This document shows positions 51,047 to 60,305 of a DNA stretch of 64,000 nucleotides, piece by piece. The stretch is from Psychrobacter lutiphocae DSM 21542. GTDB taxonomy: Bacteria > Pseudomonadota > Gammaproteobacteria > Pseudomonadales > Moraxellaceae. Location: the NCBI RefSeq assembly GCF_000382145.1, contig NZ_KB907627.1:47963-111962 (forward strand), written 5' to 3'. A model generated the notes under the pieces. The model was not told where the DNA came from. It ran no database searches and saw nothing but the letters and a program-made list of their open reading frames with translations. The position numbers were made by a program, and so were the translations under genes. Position 1 is the first letter of the stretch, and each line of letters opens with the position of its first letter.

Positions 51047-52552
51047 ATGACTCAGCCTAGCCTTAATCTGAACAGCCATCTTAACGAACACAAGCTAAAT
51101 CGCTTAAACGCCAGCCAGCGCTGGTCTTATCTATTTAGCGAACGGCGCTTGGGCAGCCGCAAACAGCAAAACACCTCCGAAAAATCACGCACACCGTTTC
51201 ATAAAGACTATGATCGCTTGATTTTCTCTCAGTCTTTTCGTCAATTAAACCAAAAGACACAAGTACACCCTCTGACCAATCAGCTTGGCATTCACACTCG
51301 CCTTACCCACTCGTTAGAAGTGTCTTGTATTGGGCGCTCGCTGGGCATGATGGCTGCTGAAAGACTACACGACCTCTTACCCGATGGGCTGCCACGTGGT
51401 ATTAGTGTTGGTGATGTCGGCGTGATAGTCCAGGCCGCCTGTCTGGCACATGATATTGGCAATCCACCGTTCGGTCATGCTGGTGAGTATGCCATTCGAG
51501 ATTGGTTTAATCATACCTCACAGCACGCGTTTTTAAGTTATTTAGCCCCAGCACAACGCCTAGACTTACAAGGTTATGAAGGTAATGCTCAAGGTTTTCG
51601 CCTATTAACTCGCAATGAGCATCATCCAGATCGCGGTGGGATGCGCTTAACCTGTGCCACATTAGGGGCATTTATGAAGTATCCTTGGCTGGCCAAGCAT
51701 AGTAATGCCACTTCTACTTATCCTAGCCATCTAGAACCAACCCTAAATACAACCGCCACACAACAACAAGCCACTCCTACTGTTAGTGCACTTGACATCA
51801 AAAAATATGGCTGTTTTTTTAGTGATGCTACCCTATTAGATAAGCTGGCTGGACAGCTACGCCTACCCTATGCACCCAACCATGATGGCTATGCACGTCA
51901 CCCTTTGGCCTATTTGCTAGAAGCGGCTGACGACATCTGTTATGCCTTAATTGACCTTGAAGATGGTATCCATCTGAATATGATCGAATATCAGGAAGTA
52001 GAGCCATTAATGCTACGCCTGATAGGCTCTCGTGGCACACCACCAGAGGTTACTCAAAATGCACCTGTGGTACAAAAGCTAGCAGCCTTACGAGGGCGAG
52101 CTATGATGCGGCTGGTCGATAAAGTTACCCAAGCATTTGTTACTCACTCTGAAACGCTACTAGCAGGGGAGCTGCAAGGCAGTTTATTTGAACATTGTGA
52201 ACCCAGTGTGAAGGATGGTATCGCTGAAGCTAAGCAACTTGCCTCTACCCAAATCTTTGCCCATCCTAGCAAGATACGCATGGAGCTCATGGCTAATCGC
52301 TGTTTACATACCTTATTAGACGCTTTTATGCCACTGGCACTGCTACCGATTGAGCAACAGCCACTACACTTTGAACAAAAGCATTTGCTGCAGTTATTAA
52401 ATCAACATTTACATACACTTCATCGTCAGCTTGGCACCGATGTCTATGCAAATGCGCTGAATATTTTGGACTATATTACTGGTATGAATGACCATGAGGC
52501 GTATCGCTTGGCACAGGATTTAAACGGCATAGGTGGCGATAAGATATGGTAG
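51047..52552 (+). CDS. dgt: Deoxyguanosinetriphosphate triphosphohydrolase-like protein
   Basis: 501 aa from the ATG at 51047; a start at 50981 adds 22 unsupported residues. The HD phosphohydrolase motifs are HTRLTHSLEVSCIGRSLG (first His), AACLAHDIGNPPFGHAGE (HD) and LLEAADDICYALIDLEDG. It hydrolyses dNTPs to nucleoside and triphosphate. Length and order match the type I dGTPase branch. Confidence 0.9.
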   Translation: MTQPSLNLNSHLNEHKLNRLNASQRWSYLFSERRLGSRKQQNTSEKSRTPFHKDYDRLIFSQSFRQLNQKTQVHPLTNQLGIHTRLTHSLEVSCIGRSLGMMAAERLHDLLPDGLPRGISVGDVGVIVQAACLAHDIGNPPFGHAGEYAIRDWFNHTSQHAFLSYLAPAQRLDLQGYEGNAQGFRLLTRNEHHPDRGGMRLTCATLGAFMKYPWLAKHSNATSTYPSHLEPTLNTTATQQQATPTVSALDIKKYGCFFSDATLLDKLAGQLRLPYAPNHDGYARHPLAYLLEAADDICYALIDLEDGIHLNMIEYQEVEPLMLRLIGSRGTPPEVTQNAPVVQKLAALRGRAMMRLVDKVTQAFVTHSETLLAGELQGSLFEHCEPSVKDGIAEAKQLASTQIFAHPSKIRMELMANRCLHTLLDAFMPLALLPIEQQPLHFEQKHLLQLLNQHLHTLHRQLGTDVYANALNILDYITGMNDHEAYRLAQDLNGIGGDKIW

Positions 52553-52669
52553 AGCACGCTTATCTGGCGTAAACTTTGATATATGAGGTGGTTTTAGTAT
52601 ATTATCTTAGAGTCTATTAACCATAGACTTTGACTTTACTACGCCAGATTCCGCCAGAGACAACCTATC

Positions 52670-53416
52670 ATGAGCAATACTTCTCACCCGAGCACAGCCC
52701 CATCCAACACAACCAATATACCCAGCACTGCCTTAAATAGTCGCAAACAAAAAAAGCGTCAAACACGCCAAGCTTTTTTTAATGCCGTCTTAGACCTGTG
52801 CATGATGGGACAATCTTTTGCCTCTATCAGCTTGCGTCAAGTTACCCGTGAAGTTGGTGTTGTCCCCACAGCCTTTTATCGTCACTTCGATGACATGGAA
52901 GGCTTAGGGCGTAGCTTGGTAGAAGAAGAGCTTGGTGAAGCGCTATCTACCTTGCGTAGTGGCTTACAAATGGGACGTACCCGTAGCCATGATCGCCAAA
53001 TTGCCAAAAGTATTCAGCTGTTTTTTGCCTCAATTGATGAGCACCCACGCTACTGGCAGTTTATGGTAAGTGAGCGCTTTGGTGGCTCAGAGTCAGTGCG
53101 CAATGCTATTGCCTCTCAGATTAAGCTATTTGCCCAAATTATGGGGGAAGACTTAGGCATTCAGCCAGCATTTCAACATATCAATGCCGAGGACAGACGC
53201 TTGTTAGCGGAAGCTGGTCTTAATTTATTTTTGGCTTGGATTATTGATTGGCTAGATCTCACCTACTCACAGGCGTATGATGAAGACAGTGATATTGATA
53301 ATGTCACTGCCAAAAAAGAGCAGATGCTTAGACAGTGCACCCGCCAAGCACAAATGCTATTTTATGGTGCTGAAAACTGGCGTTCAAATGAAGCAACCCT
53401 TTTACCAGATGATTAA
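52670..53416 (+). CDS. TetR-family regulator, FabR-like
   Basis: 248 aa. The HTH is at about 38-85 (SFASISLRQVTREVGVVPTA, FYRHFDDMEGLGRSLVEEEL), close to FabR/DesT regulators of unsaturated fatty acid synthesis. The ligand domain (SIQLFFASIDEHPRYWQFMV, SERFGGSESVRNAI) continues the resemblance. The N-terminal 25 residues are Ser/Thr/Pro-rich. No fab or des gene is adjacent, so the target is inferred from similarity only. Confidence 0.78.
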   Translation: MSNTSHPSTAPSNTTNIPSTALNSRKQKKRQTRQAFFNAVLDLCMMGQSFASISLRQVTREVGVVPTAFYRHFDDMEGLGRSLVEEELGEALSTLRSGLQMGRTRSHDRQIAKSIQLFFASIDEHPRYWQFMVSERFGGSESVRNAIASQIKLFAQIMGEDLGIQPAFQHINAEDRRLLAEAGLNLFLAWIIDWLDLTYSQAYDEDSDIDNVTAKKEQMLRQCTRQAQMLFYGAENWRSNEATLLPDD

Positions 53417-53735
53417 AACCTTTCTTGTACGCTGATGCTTAAAGCATTTCTGACAAGCTAAAACGGTTAGATAAGCTAAAACGGTTAGATAAGCTAAAAA
53501 CAAAAATCTGTCATTTAAACCAATTTAAATGACAGATTTTTTTGTGTTACTGTTATCTAAGGCGTATCTTCAATTCGTGCAATGATATTTAAATAGGCTA
53601 AAAAAAATAGCTAAATCTTGTCATACAGGCGTCAAATAATTGGTTAATAACATCATATTATCTACGTTATTTTCTTAGCCTGACAGCAATTTATCTTATT
53701 TTTATCACCATTTTCAAAGTGAAAACACGCCCTAG
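53417..53735. other. Gap between the two TetR genes
   Basis: Holds an 18-bp tandem (AAGCTAAAACGGTTAGAT, 53455-53500) and a terminator (53502-53543). The right half is AT-rich with no gene. Confidence 0.6.
53502..53543. terminator. Bidirectional terminator between convergent TetR genes
   Basis: AAAATCTGTCATTTAAA / TTTAAATGACAGATTTT, 17-bp perfect stem with loop CCAA and T-run. Confidence 0.9.
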
Positions 53736-54413
53736 TTAACCTTGTGCTTGATGATGCGCTTCGCTTTCAGAATCTATTTGATTGACCAAATCTACCATAT
53801 CCTCATCTCCTTTTTCCTCGCTTGGATACTGCTTTGGTAAATCTAACATCTGCTGGATTAACGCCAAACGCAATGTATCACGGCGACCTAAATAACGCTG
53901 ATAGAAGCTTGAGTTTAATAAACTTGCACCACCCTGACCAATTGCCCAAATGGTAGACAAGTAATCACGAGTGCTTAACCCACTATTTTGACTTTGTAAA
54001 TACTGACTGGTGATATCCAACAACCGTTTCATACGAGCACGGCGGATTTGATACAGCTCACCAAACATTCGGTTTAACCCTTGCGCTGATGCCGCTAAAC
54101 GCTCTTCAATTTGGTTAAACAGCAAGGCTTTTTGTGGATTCATCAACTGTTGTAATATCATACGCGACACGCCAGAACCAGCACTATCATCTATCTTATT
54201 AATAGCAAACAACTGCTCTTCATAGCGAATAATAATACGCAAATATAACTCATCTTTACTTGAGAAGTGCTTATATAAAGTCCCTTTTGCTAAGTCCAGC
54301 TGATCGGCCAGACTATCTAAAGTGATGTCACCACTTCCTGCTTCAAGTAAGAGCTGCTCAGCTGTGGCTAAAATCTTCTCTTCACGGTCCTTGAATTGCT
54401 GCTGCCTGCTCAT
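53736..54413 (-). CDS. TetR-family regulator
   Basis: 225 aa. The HTH is at about 10-55 (ILATAEQLLLEAGSGDITLD, SLADQLDLAKGTLYKHFSSK). The ligand domain (about 80-200) is not recognised. It is leftward, divergent from nothing obvious and upstream of no operon in this window, 122 bp from tatD, so its target is unknown. Confidence 0.82.
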   Translation of the reverse strand: MSRQQQFKDREEKILATAEQLLLEAGSGDITLDSLADQLDLAKGTLYKHFSSKDELYLRIIIRYEEQLFAINKIDDSAGSGVSRMILQQLMNPQKALLFNQIEERLAASAQGLNRMFGELYQIRRARMKRLLDITSQYLQSQNSGLSTRDYLSTIWAIGQGGASLLNSSFYQRYLGRRDTLRLALIQQMLDLPKQYPSEEKGDEDMVDLVNQIDSESEAHHQAQG

Positions 54414-54535
54414 GCAAACTCCTAACCTGTATCTACTTTAACAAAATATCTACCATAGAAATAAGGAAAATTCCTTGGCTCTACAGCACAAACGAGTTAT
54501 GACTGCTTGGTCATACCTAGCATAGGATACCTATT

Positions 54536-55324
54536 TTATGACCTTTGTGCTAGTAAATCCTCAAAATTTTTTGTTGTTAATCGTCCAACTTCCTCACTAC
54601 TCATCCCAAACAAGTCGCCCAAACATTGTGCTACATAAGGCACATAAGCTGGCTCATTAGACTTACCTCGTTTAGGCACTGGTGCCAAATAAGGGCTATC
54701 CGTTTCAATTAACAACCTATCTCTTGGTACTTTTAACGCTGCATCACGCAGACTTTGTGCATTTTTAAAACTGACAATACCTGAAAATGAAATATAAAAG
54801 CCTAGGTCCAATGCCTTCTTGGCCGTCTCCCAATCCTCGGTAAAACAGTGGATAATACCATGCTCCGCTTTTTCAGCCCTCAAAACATCGATGGTATCCT
54901 GTTTTGCTTCTCTGGTATGTACTACCAGTGGCTTTTTTAACTGTTGACTGGCATAGATATGTCTGGCTAAGCTGTCTTTTTGCGCACTGATATTCTCATC
55001 ACTCCAGTAATAATCAAGACCAGTCTCACCAATGGCCCACACATGCTCCGCATCAGCCATCTCCACAATCCGCTCTACCGTAGCAGACTGCAAAACAGCA
55101 ATATCTTCACAAGGGTGAATACCGACACTCATACCCAAATTTAGCTCGCTATCGCCAAATTTACTAATAATGCCATAAATTTCATCATACTCTGCAAAAT
55201 CACACATAATCGCCATCGCTCGGCTTACCTTAGCCTGCTTCATAGCCTCTATGGCTCCTGCGATGTCTCCATCATACTTACTTAGATCTAAACGGTTTAA
55301 ATGGCAATGGGTATCGGTAAACAT
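54536..55324 (-). CDS. tatD: TatD-family DNase/hydrolase
   Basis: 262 aa from the ATG at 55324. Metal ligands of the amidohydrolase-type barrel are visible: FTDTHCHLNRLD at the start, E in AIGETGLDYYW near 96, H in KPLVVHTREAK near 127 and D in RLLIETDSPYLAPVP near 202. It is a 3'-5' exonuclease or related hydrolase. An upstream ATG at 55348 is less likely. Confidence 0.9.
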   Translation of the reverse strand: MFTDTHCHLNRLDLSKYDGDIAGAIEAMKQAKVSRAMAIMCDFAEYDEIYGIISKFGDSELNLGMSVGIHPCEDIAVLQSATVERIVEMADAEHVWAIGETGLDYYWSDENISAQKDSLARHIYASQQLKKPLVVHTREAKQDTIDVLRAEKAEHGIIHCFTEDWETAKKALDLGFYISFSGIVSFKNAQSLRDAALKVPRDRLLIETDSPYLAPVPKRGKSNEPAYVPYVAQCLGDLFGMSSEEVGRLTTKNFEDLLAQRS

Positions 55325-55464
55325 AATCTCTCTTTTAGTTAAAGACAATCTCTCTTTTGGTTTAAAGTTTGTTGCTCTAGGGCTGTGCTAAAGTTACCGC
55401 TTCATTATCAGCATATTTTTTAAAAATTCAAGCGCCTGAAATGTTTGCTAATACAAACGAATAG

Positions 55465-56253
55465 TTAGCACAAATGGGCAATCGCCACAATATGCATCGT
55501 CTGCTGAGCATCCATCTCAAAACTGATATCAAAATTTTTGTAACGCATCACACATACTGTATCTGTTTCTTGATGTCGGTATGCAGGGCGTGGATCTAAC
55601 CCAATTAACTGGCATATCAACTCAACATCAGTACCCGTTAGCACATCTGGGCTATCTGATACATCAAGCCCCTCTGTTACTTGCGCATGCAGCTTGTCTA
55701 ACTGCTGTTGCACCTGCTTGCTTATCACAACAGGCAAAAACTCAGGAGAACTCGATGCAAAGCTACTTGCTGCATCACTAATGGCATCACTATAAGCAAT
55801 ATAAGGCTTAATATCTATGATGGGCGTACCATCAAGCATATCTGCACCTAAAAGATGCAACACCACACTATCTTGACCGTTATCATTGACCACTGCAACC
55901 TTGACCAACTGCACCACAGACAAGCCTAATTGTGACGGCCGAAATGGGCTACGTGTCGCAAACAATCCTCGTTTTTTATTCCCACCTAATCTTGGTGGAC
56001 GCACCAAAGGCTTAAAAGTCTCTGGCGTGGTTGGATTTTTATGAATAAACCAAGTCACCCACAAATGACTAAACTCAGCCAGACCCATAAAAGCATCTGG
56101 CGTACCGTAAGGTGGCAAAAACTCAATAGTGGTCGCCAGTGGCACAATATTCGCCTGCCGAGGTAAGCCAAATTTTTGGGTTAATGGCGAATGGTGGTAG
56201 CCAATAATAGGAATTGATACCTCTGATTGCAATGCACCTGATTGAGACAACAT
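55465..56253 (-). CDS. tRNA methyltransferase TrmO (TsaA domain)
   Basis: 262 aa from the ATG at 56253 (GAAGGTG upstream); the longer ORF to 56337 lacks support. The TsaA fold is in the first 160 residues (PIIGYHHSPLTQKFGLPRQA, FSHLWVTWFIHK, KKRGLFATRSPFRPSQLGLS). TrmO makes m6t6A37 in tRNA-Thr using SAM. The C-terminal half with RPAYRHQETDTVCVMRYKNF is typical of the family. Divergent from the DUF805 gene. Confidence 0.88.
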   Translation of the reverse strand: MLSQSGALQSEVSIPIIGYHHSPLTQKFGLPRQANIVPLATTIEFLPPYGTPDAFMGLAEFSHLWVTWFIHKNPTTPETFKPLVRPPRLGGNKKRGLFATRSPFRPSQLGLSVVQLVKVAVVNDNGQDSVVLHLLGADMLDGTPIIDIKPYIAYSDAISDAASSFASSSPEFLPVVISKQVQQQLDKLHAQVTEGLDVSDSPDVLTGTDVELICQLIGLDPRPAYRHQETDTVCVMRYKNFDISFEMDAQQTMHIVAIAHLC

Positions 56254-56425
56254 ATTTAACACACCTTCAAATAAAAATAACCTAAAATAAGGGTTTAACA
56301 CCAGCCCTATGATTGAATCCCATCTGCCACGACCCAATATATTCTTATATAAGAGCTATAAATAAACATCTAATAAAATATTAAACAGCTCGATAAATAA
56401 ATCACTGATAAATAATGGACAAAAT

Positions 56426-56869
56426 ATGATGAATAATACACCCCAAACGCCTCCGCCACTAGATTATGATTATCAAGCTGCTGCTGCAAAATGGACAGAA
56501 GAAGAAAACTACACCCTATTAGATTGGTTTAAAAAATCATTAAAAGATTTTAGCAACTTTAGTGGTCGCTCCCGCCGAAAAGAATATTGGTACTTTGTAC
56601 TCTCTGTCTCATTAATTGCGATTGTGGCCTCAGCAATTGATAATATCTTTGATATGGATGAGGTATTAGTTAGTCTTGTTGGCCTGATATTTTTTCTACC
56701 TGGCTTAGCACTAAGCGTCCGACGCTTACACGATATTAACAAGTCTGGCTGGTGGTATCTGATATCTTTTATACCTTTCGTTGGTAGTCTGATATTATTT
56801 ATTTTTGCCTGCATGGATACAAAACCCAATATCAACCAATGGGGCGTACCTGCTCGTAGAGTCATCTAA
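56426..56869 (+). CDS. DUF805 membrane protein
   Basis: 147 aa with DUF805 features: NFSGRSRRKEYWYFVLS near 45, three to four hydrophobic helices (LIAIVASAIDNIF, LVGLIFFLPGLALSVRRLHD, LISFIPFVGSLILFIFAC) and the RRLHDINKSGWWYL motif. Inner membrane protein of unknown role, common and often near phage or stress genes. The N-terminal 30 residues are hydrophilic. Confidence 0.87.
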   Translation: MMNNTPQTPPPLDYDYQAAAAKWTEEENYTLLDWFKKSLKDFSNFSGRSRRKEYWYFVLSVSLIAIVASAIDNIFDMDEVLVSLVGLIFFLPGLALSVRRLHDINKSGWWYLISFIPFVGSLILFIFACMDTKPNINQWGVPARRVI

Positions 56870-57116
56870 TACAGCGCTTATATGAGGTGATGGCAACACC
56901 TACCATCTCCAACAAGAATAAATCGTTCAAACCCTGTACCCTTATGGTTTCTATACCATAGGTTATTCCATTTTGTAATGATGCTTTTGCCCAATTTTTA
57001 CCAGATAGTCGTTATGATACACAATAATTTGTTATCATGTAGCGCCTAAAAAAATAATTTACGACTGCAAAACCTATTTACTTAACCACTGTTATTCATT
57101 ACTAACTGAGGCCTTT

Positions 57117-57890
57117 ATGTCAAAGTTTCTTACTGAAACCGTCACTTACGTTCATCACTGGAATGATTCTTTATTCACTATCAAAACAACTCGCCATGCT
57201 GGCCTACGCTTCCGTAATGGTGAGTTTGCGATGATTGGTATTATGGTAGATGGTCGCCCACTTTGCCGCGCTTACTCCATTGCCAGCGCTAACTATGAAG
57301 ATCATTTAGAATTTTTCTCTATTAAAGTACAAGACGGTCCGCTTACTTCACGCCTTCAACATATCAAGGTGGGTGACGAGCTACTGATTAGCAAAAAACC
57401 GACGGGAACTCTCGTATTAGATGACTTACTGCCTGGTAAAAACTTATATATGCTGGCCACTGGTACTGGGTTAGCGCCATTTTTATCCTTAGCACGCGAC
57501 CCTGAAGTGTACGAACGATTTGATAAAATCATTCTATGCCATGCTGTACGTAAAGTCGAAGATCTCGCTTATCGTGAACTATTTGAAGAAACCTTACCTA
57601 ACGATGAGATCTTTGGCGAATGGTATCGTGAAAAATTCATCTACTACCCAACCGTCACCCGCGAGGACTTCCGCAATACTGGCCGTATCACTGATTTGAT
57701 GAAGTCTGGCAAGCTATTTGAAGATATCGGTTTGCCACAAATTAATAAGGAAGACGATCGAGTCATGATCTGTGGTAGTATGCCCTTTAATGCGGATGTG
57801 TCTGAGATTTTAGATGGTTATGGCTTAACCGTTTCTCCTCGAATGGGTGAGCCTGCTGACTATGTGGTCGAGCGCGCCTTCGTAGGCTAG
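57117..57890 (+). CDS. fpr: Ferredoxin-NADP reductase
   Basis: 257 aa. It exchanges electrons between NADPH and ferredoxin or flavodoxin. FAD-binding RAYSIAS near 50 and GPLTSRLQHIKVGD, then the NADP-binding GTGLAPFLSLARDPEV near 118 and the C-terminal CGSMPFNADVSEIL, ending in VVERAFVG as bacterial subclass I Fpr does. The next gene is tRNA-Leu. Confidence 0.93.
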   Translation: MSKFLTETVTYVHHWNDSLFTIKTTRHAGLRFRNGEFAMIGIMVDGRPLCRAYSIASANYEDHLEFFSIKVQDGPLTSRLQHIKVGDELLISKKPTGTLVLDDLLPGKNLYMLATGTGLAPFLSLARDPEVYERFDKIILCHAVRKVEDLAYRELFEETLPNDEIFGEWYREKFIYYPTVTREDFRNTGRITDLMKSGKLFEDIGLPQINKEDDRVMICGSMPFNADVSEILDGYGLTVSPRMGEPADYVVERAFVG

Positions 57891-57947
57891 AAGCCGGATA
57901 TTATAACTACACCCCTATATCAACATAACTTTTCGTAAGAAAACTTC

Positions 57948-57975
57948 TTGACCCAGATTGAGAAGTTGCTATAAT
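57948..57975 (+). promoter_or_regulatory. Promoter of tRNA-Leu
   Basis: TTGACC and TATAAT with a 16-bp spacer, 39 bp before the tRNA 5' end. Confidence 0.85.
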
Positions 57976-58014
57976 ACGTCACCTAGCTTGACGTATTACT
58001 GGCTAACCACACAC

Positions 58015-58101
58015 GCCGGTGTGATGGAATTGGTAGACATGACGGATTCAAAATCCGTTGCCTTTAAAAGCGTGTCGGTTCGAGTCCGACCACCGGTACC
58101 A
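58015..58101 (+). tRNA. tRNA-Leu(CAA)
   Basis: 87 nt, acceptor arms GCCGGTG and CACCGGT (one G-U pair), D-loop TGGTAGACA, anticodon stem ACGGA/TCCGT with loop TTCAAAA (anticodon CAA), a long variable arm and GGTTCGAGTCC in the T-arm. CCA is encoded. It decodes UUG. The 3' end is a probable integration site for the neighbouring integrase. Confidence 0.95.
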
Positions 58102-58106
58102 ATATT

Positions 58107-58144
58107 AAAAACCCTTACAGATTATAGTCTGTAAGGGTTTTTTA
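58107..58144 (+). terminator. Terminator of tRNA-Leu
   Basis: AAACCCTTACAGA and TCTGTAAGGGTTT arms with loop TTATAG, then T-run. Confidence 0.92.
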
Positions 58145-58171
58145 TTGCCTATGAATTATGCAATTAACACA

Positions 58172-58215
58172 GTATCAAAGCCTGTATCAAAATGGTTTTG
58201 ATACTATCTTGATAC
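58172..58215. promoter_or_regulatory. Four GTATCAA sites upstream of the integrase
   Basis: GTATCAAA at 58172 and 58184 and the reverse TTTGATAC at 58197 and CTTGATAC at 58208. The symmetric spacing suggests arm-type binding sites for the integrase or an excisionase. Confidence 0.5.
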
Positions 58216-58276
58216 TTTGACTCCACTGCTGATTACCGTATGATGGTTCTATTAGAACATCTATTAAGAGGCCAGT

Positions 58277-59548
58277 ATGAAAGTTAAACTCACCAAGCGA
58301 TTTGTAGACTCTGTTGAGTATGCAACAAGTGGTACCGATATTTATATGGATGAGATACTGACAGGTTTCGCATTAAGAGTCGGTAAACAATCAAAAAAAT
58401 ATACCCTACATAAACGAATCAACGGTAAGCTTTATCGTGATGAAGTCGAAGAAACACACTTAATCACTTTGACAGAAGCTCGTGAAAAAGCCCGTACTAT
58501 GATGGTTAATATCAAAAAAGGTCTGCATGTCTATGATGGCTATCAAGCTGGTCCAGTTAACCAGCCTGCTTCAAACGCTGATGTGCCAACATTAAAAGAA
58601 GCATATGAATACTTTAAAACCATGAAACCAAACCTCGCCAGCCGTACTATCGAGACATATGATCAGCAAATACTTGGTCGGCTTAGTGATTGGCTGGACT
58701 TGTCGTTAAACGATATTACTAAAACCATGGTTAGTGAAAAACATAAGGAAATTAGCAAACGTAGTAAAGCACAAGCTAATGCCACTATGAGAGCTCTACG
58801 CTCTGTTTGGAACTATTGTCAGGATAGTTTTTTAGATGAAAATGAAGAATACATCATCAAAGATCAGCCTATCCGAATTTTAAATGCCAAAAAAGACTGG
58901 AATAAAATCAAGCCTCGAACTCGACATGTTGAGGAAGAATATCTTGGTACATACTTTCAAACTCTAATTGAACATAGGGATGGTGGCTCATTCAAACAAG
59001 CACCTTATAGTAATAATGCTCGTGACATTCTATTACTGTTCATGTTTACTGGTGTACGTTTAAACGAAGCACAGACTTTAAGGTGGGAAGATGTTGATCT
59101 TGAAGCAGGCCGTATCGTATTTAAGGCTACAAAGAATGGCTCTGACTATCACATGCCTACAGGTAAAATCCTACAAGCTATTTTAAAAGAGCGTAAAAGA
59201 CTAAGTAGTGGTGAAGAATGGGTGTTCCCAAGTGACTTAAAAAGAAGTAGTGATCACGTCAAAGACTTAAGCGGTAGTTACAAAGCTATCTCTGAAAAGG
59301 CTGGCTTGTATATTACACCTCATGATTTACGCCGCACATTTGGCACAGTGGCTAATAGCTTAAATGTTAACTACCCTGTACTAAAGAGGCTGTTAAACCA
59401 TCGTGAGGCAAAATCTAGCGATGATGTGACCTTACAGTACATACAGGTGTCACAACGCCAGCTACGAGATGCTTTAAATGAAATAGAGGCCTTATACTGC
59501 AAACGAATCAACCTGAGTCAAGAGGATGTTATTGAAAAATTATTGTAG
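58277..59548 (+). CDS. Tyrosine integrase (P4-type)
   Basis: 423 aa with AAGAGG before the ATG. It has an N-terminal DUF4102-type arm domain (1-85), SAM-like core binding (105-200) and a catalytic domain with R261 (GVRLNEAQ), H349/R352 (HDLRR), H375 (LNHRE) and Y388 (YIQVS). All catalytic residues are present. It lies 175 bp after tRNA-Leu, so it probably mediated island insertion at that gene. The far attachment site is not in the window. Confidence 0.93.
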   Translation: MKVKLTKRFVDSVEYATSGTDIYMDEILTGFALRVGKQSKKYTLHKRINGKLYRDEVEETHLITLTEAREKARTMMVNIKKGLHVYDGYQAGPVNQPASNADVPTLKEAYEYFKTMKPNLASRTIETYDQQILGRLSDWLDLSLNDITKTMVSEKHKEISKRSKAQANATMRALRSVWNYCQDSFLDENEEYIIKDQPIRILNAKKDWNKIKPRTRHVEEEYLGTYFQTLIEHRDGGSFKQAPYSNNARDILLLFMFTGVRLNEAQTLRWEDVDLEAGRIVFKATKNGSDYHMPTGKILQAILKERKRLSSGEEWVFPSDLKRSSDHVKDLSGSYKAISEKAGLYITPHDLRRTFGTVANSLNVNYPVLKRLLNHREAKSSDDVTLQYIQVSQRQLRDALNEIEALYCKRINLSQEDVIEKLL

Positions 59549-59893
59549 ATTAAAGGGTTGAGCAAACCGTGCTTTCATAAAATCTTAGGTATAAAAACTT
59601 GTAAAACTAATGGTATTAGTCTGTTAAGAAGAATACACTTTAAGGATTTTATTATTTCTAGTTTTACGACTTCATAATTCCTAAATCCTGGTATGATATA
59701 GCTCTGTAGTTAGGTAAAAGTCAGGGTTTGCCATACCTGTTCTATTTTTTAAATTTGTTGGGTGTAATTTCTCTTAGTTTCTAAGGGTTCAAAATATCAA
59801 CTTAACTTATCTGAAAAACCGGCTATTTATCACCTTAATGGCTCAAACTTCCTAAACATAAGCAGTCACGACAAGTATAGTTTCTATTTTTTC
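59549..59893. other. Gap downstream of the integrase
   Basis: 345 bp, AT-rich. A weak inverted pair GTAAAACTAA / TAGTTTTAC (about 59600-59665) is the only structure noticed. No gene or att duplicate of the tRNA end seen. Confidence 0.5.
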
Positions 59894-60274
59894 CTAGGTG
59901 CGTAGAAGAAAGTTGGGGTTTGCAGTTTGATGAATATCTAGTACAAGGTTTTGAGCATGTTGCTGATTAATTACTTTGTCATTATAATCTTGAATAACTT
60001 CAACAACTGCATTTGATATTGCATCACTATAATTTGGGTGGTCTCCTGAATGATTCGTAGCGCCCATATTGGTACCATTTAACGCATCTGGGTTAGCTGC
60101 CAAGGTATTTTTTATGGCGTCTGCCATATTGGCATCTTCAAATAGACGAATACGGTTACTATAATCGTCTTGACCTATTAGGCTTTCATTATCAAAAATT
60201 TCAGATAATTTTACACCAAACTCTTTATAAAACTTTTTAGTAAAAATATGATGCGATTGTGTGATAATTGACAT
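59894..60274 (-). CDS. Orphan AHH-type nuclease toxin domain
   Basis: 126 aa. It looks like only the C-terminal cassette of a polymorphic toxin: H8-H9 in QSHHIFTKKFYKEFG, then NMGATNHSGDHPNYSDAI with H75 and H79, the arrangement of the AHH nuclease family. AAGGA lies upstream of the ATG, so it may be translated alone. There is no signal or delivery domain. It is last in the leftward set, after a DUF1629-like immunity gene. Whether it is active is unknown. Confidence 0.65.
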   Translation of the reverse strand: MSIITQSHHIFTKKFYKEFGVKLSEIFDNESLIGQDDYSNRIRLFEDANMADAIKNTLAANPDALNGTNMGATNHSGDHPNYSDAISNAVVEVIQDYNDKVINQQHAQNLVLDIHQTANPNFLLRT

Positions 60275-60305
60275 AAGTATTTATCCTTTTAATTTATTAT
60301 TATTT

